The notes below the pieces were generated by a model, which searched no databases, was not told the origin of the DNA, and worked only from the letters and a program-made list of their open reading frames with translations. A stretch of 64,000 nucleotides of DNA from Streptomyces sp. RKAG293 (GTDB taxonomy: Bacteria > Actinomycetota > Actinomycetes > Streptomycetales > Streptomycetaceae), in assembly GCF_023701745.1 (NCBI RefSeq), contig NZ_JAJOZB010000001.1:2052501-2116500 (forward strand), in the 5' to 3' direction. Numbering within the stretch: position 1 is the first letter of the stretch; each line of letters begins with the position of its first letter. Below, piece by piece: positions 62,186 through 64,000 of the stretch. The translations under genes were made by a program, and so were the position numbers.

Positions 62186-63394
62186 TCACGTCAACCGGGC
62201 GATGGCGAGATCCCACACCTGGTCGGCGAGGGCTTCCTTCGGACCGTACGGTACCGGGGTCTCGCTGCCGTCCGCACCCAGCACCACGGCCTCGTTCTGC
62301 TCGGAGCCGAAGGCCTTGTGGTCCCCGACCTCGTTGACAACCAGCAGGTCACAGCCCTTGCGGAGCAGTTTGGCCCGACCGTTCGCCAGTACATCGTCGG
62401 TTTCGGCGGCGAAGCCCACGATGAGCTGTCCGGGGTGTGAACGTTGTGTGGCGAGTTCTGCGAGGACGTCGGGGTTGCGGACGAGTTCCAGTGGCGGCTG
62501 CTCCTGGTCGTCCTTCTTCTTGATCTTGCCAGCGGCGTAGTGCGCGGGCCGGAAGTCCGCCACGGCCGCCGCCATGACGACCACATCCGCGTCCGCCGCC
62601 GCCTTCAGCACCGCCTCGCGCAGTTGCACGGCCGTGCCGACCCGCACCACATCGGCGCCCGCCGGGTCGGCGAGGTCGGTGTTGGCGGCCACCAGGGTGA
62701 CGCGGGCGCCGCGGGCGACCGCCGTACGGGCCAGCGCGTAGCCCTGTTTTCCCGAGGAGCGGTTGCCCAGGTAGCGCACCGGGTCCAGCGGCTCACGGGT
62801 GCCGCCGGCGCTGATCACCACATGGCGCCCGGCGAGATCGGTCGCGAGCCCCCGCGGGCCGCGGGTGAGCACCCGGCGGCAGACCTCGAAGATCTCGGCG
62901 GGGTCGGGCAGCCGGCCCTTGCCGGTGTCCACGCCGGTCAGCCGGCCGACGGCGGGCTCGATCACGATCGCGCCCCGGCGGCGCAGGGTGGCGACGTTCT
63001 CCTGGGTGGCGGGGTGTTCCCACATCTCGGTGTGCATGGCCGGCGCGAACACCACCGGACATCGTGCGGTGAGCAGGGTGTTGGTGAGCAGGTCGTCGGC
63101 GAGGCCGTGCGCGGCCTTGGCGAGCAGGTCGGCGGTGGCCGGCGCGACCACCACGAGGTCGGCGTGCTGGCCGATCCTGACGTGCGGGACTTCCCGGACG
63201 TCGTCCCACACCCGGGTCGAGACGGGATTGCCGGACAGCGCCGACCAGGTGGCCTCTCCCACGAAGTGCAGCGCCGAGTCGGTGGGGACCACGCGTACGC
63301 CGTGCCCGGACTCGGTGAGCCGCCGCAGCAGCTCGCACGCCTTGTAGGCGGCGATCCCGCCGCTCACCCCCAGGACGACCTGTGGCTGGCCCAT
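62186..63394 (-). CDS. coaBC: Bifunctional phosphopantothenoylcysteine synthetase/decarboxylase
   Basis: Two successive steps of coenzyme A synthesis. The 402-residue protein has the FMN-binding CoaC half (VLGVSGGIAAYKACELLRRL, PATADLLAKAAHGLADDLLTN, PAMHTEMWEHPATQ) and the CoaB half (from about 185; SAGGTREPLDPVRYLGNRSSGKQG, AAAVADFRP, the KIKK loop, FAAETDD). ATG 63394 was chosen at the flavoprotein start (MGQPQVVLG). Stands between rpoZ and metK. Confidence 0.96.
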   Translation of the reverse strand: MGQPQVVLGVSGGIAAYKACELLRRLTESGHGVRVVPTDSALHFVGEATWSALSGNPVSTRVWDDVREVPHVRIGQHADLVVVAPATADLLAKAAHGLADDLLTNTLLTARCPVVFAPAMHTEMWEHPATQENVATLRRRGAIVIEPAVGRLTGVDTGKGRLPDPAEIFEVCRRVLTRGPRGLATDLAGRHVVISAGGTREPLDPVRYLGNRSSGKQGYALARTAVARGARVTLVAANTDLADPAGADVVRVGTAVQLREAVLKAAADADVVVMAAAVADFRPAHYAAGKIKKKDDQEQPPLELVRNPDVLAELATQRSHPGQLIVGFAAETDDVLANGRAKLLRKGCDLLVVNEVGDHKAFGSEQNEAVVLGADGSETPVPYGPKEALADQVWDLAIARLT

Positions 63395-63436
63395 CGTCTC
63401 TCCCGCCGAGCTGTGGATTCTCTTGCGTCCATCACA

Positions 63437-63475
63437 CACCACGGGCCCGGCAGCGGTGCTGCCGGGCCCGTGGTG
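63437..63475 (-). terminator. Perfect 18-bp terminator after rpoZ
   Basis: Bases 63437-63454 are complementary to 63458-63475 with a GGT loop, 18 bp past the rpoZ stop and before coaBC. Confidence 0.85.
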
Positions 63476-63493
63476 ACAAGGATTCGGGTACTG

Positions 63494-63763
63494 CTAGCCG
63501 GCCGACTCGATGGCCTCGGAGGTCAGCAGTCCCGCGTTGATCTCGCGCAGCGCGATCGACAGCGGCTTCTCGTGGACGTGGGTGTCCACCAGGGGGCCGA
63601 CGTACTCCAGCAGGCCTTCACCGAGCTGGGAGTAGTACGCGTTGATCTGGCGCGCGCGCTTGGCCGCGTAGATCACCAGGCTGTACTTCGAGTCCGTGGC
63701 CTCGAGCAGCTCGTCGATCGGCGGGTTGATGATGCCCTCGGGCGTGGTGATGGAAGAGGACAT
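63494..63763 (-). CDS. rpoZ: RNA polymerase omega subunit
   Basis: Small RNA polymerase subunit that helps assemble beta-prime. The 89-residue protein has the omega core [31 protein letters not shown] and a C-terminal helix [15 protein letters not shown]. The N-terminal [14 protein letters not shown] stretch is typical for actinobacteria. It follows gmk by 41 bp on the same strand. Confidence 0.97.
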   Translation of the reverse strand: MSSSITTPEGIINPPIDELLEATDSKYSLVIYAAKRARQINAYYSQLGEGLLEYVGPLVDTHVHEKPLSIALREINAGLLTSEAIESAG

Positions 63764-63804
63764 TCTCTACCTACCCCTACTTTGTGGAAAAGAATGGAAG
63801 TGGA

Positions 63805-64000
63805 TCATACAACTCGCATCAAGGCTAGCAGCTCGCGTGCTACATCCTCGACCGAGGTATTGACAAGGGTCATGTCGAACTCGGATTCGGCAGCCAGTTC
63901 GACCTTGGCCGCGGCCAGCCGCCGCTCGATCACCTCGGGCGATTCGGTGCCCCGCCCGGTGAGCCGGCGGACCAGCTCGTCCCAGCTCGGCGGGGCCAGG
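63805..64000 (-). CDS. gmk: Guanylate kinase (N-terminal part beyond window)
   Basis: The last ~65 codons of a leftward gene: [36 protein letters not shown], then [21 protein letters not shown] and stop. The RL-x-RGT-ES-xx-VIxRRL-x-xAxxEL segment is the lid/substrate region of guanylate kinase, and the FD-xx-(V/L)VN pattern follows as expected. Position in front of rpoZ supports it. Confidence 0.95.
   Translation of the reverse strand, partial: LAPPSWDELVRRLTGRGTESPEVIERRLAAAKVELAAESEFDMTLVNTSVEDVARELLALMRVV

Noticed and set aside
59251..62337. 1028-codon plus-strand frame across priA and metK
   Set aside because: Spans two convincing minus-strand genes and their terminator; a GC-bias artefact.

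Overview
The window is 64 kb of very GC-rich, densely packed bacterial chromosome. GTG starts are frequent, stop/start overlaps are common, and third codon positions are G/C-saturated, so almost every gene has long antisense shadow frames. The gene content points to a Streptomyces-type actinomycete: separate apolipoprotein N-acyltransferase and polyprenol-phosphate mannose synthase, DUF574 methyltransferases, secreted chitinases, an RNase Sa-type ribonuclease, GuaB1, and an actinobacterial PriA. From memory, the order (ppm1/lnt, acyl-CoA dehydrogenase, rib-his cluster, guaB1, rpe, rsmB-fmt-def, priA, metK, coaBC, rpoZ, gmk) matches a conserved core region of Streptomyces chromosomes. No phage, transposase, tRNA, rRNA or CRISPR array was seen.

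Layout. 1-12.5 kb: fxsA, the lipoprotein/glycolipid pair ppm1-lnt, an Lrp regulator with an amidohydrolase, a small Cys-rich protein, an acyl-CoA dehydrogenase, an SLC13/ArsB-type permease, and a PAS-GGDEF-EAL protein coupled to a DUF574 methyltransferase. 12.7-20.1 kb: a secreted GH18 chitinase with tandem operator repeats, a second amidohydrolase, an SRPBCC gene beside a TetR gene that has lost its DNA-binding domain, a secreted C39-like peptidase, an M24 peptidase and a P-loop kinase. 20.2-24.9 kb: a candidate small RNA, a TPR-AAA+ ATPase and two overlapping CNNM/CorC-type membrane proteins.

25-31.3 kb is one long leftward operon under an FMN riboswitch: ribD-ribE-ribM-ribA-ribH-hisE-hisG-PH-domain protein. 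31.4-40.2 kb is accessory: a ROK regulator and MFS exporter around a shared palindrome, a polysaccharide lyase divergent from a glycosyltransferase (with a TTA-containing leader ORF), a MmyB-type regulator divergent from a nucleotide-sugar-type epimerase, a DUF5995 protein and a secreted phospholipase A2. 40.3-45.3 kb is an amino-acid catabolic module (permease, Lrp regulator, nitrilase-family amidase, flavin monooxygenase) with repeated TTGCGC boxes in both of its control regions.

45.3-64 kb: guaB1, a lipoprotein RNase with its barstar inhibitor, a GntR regulator divergent from a second chitinase, a SorC regulator, rpe, an MMPL exporter, rsmB-fmt-def (translation), a small HTH protein, and priA-metK-coaBC-rpoZ-gmk (replication, SAM, CoA, RNA polymerase, nucleotides). 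Strong perfect stem-loops separate many of these units.
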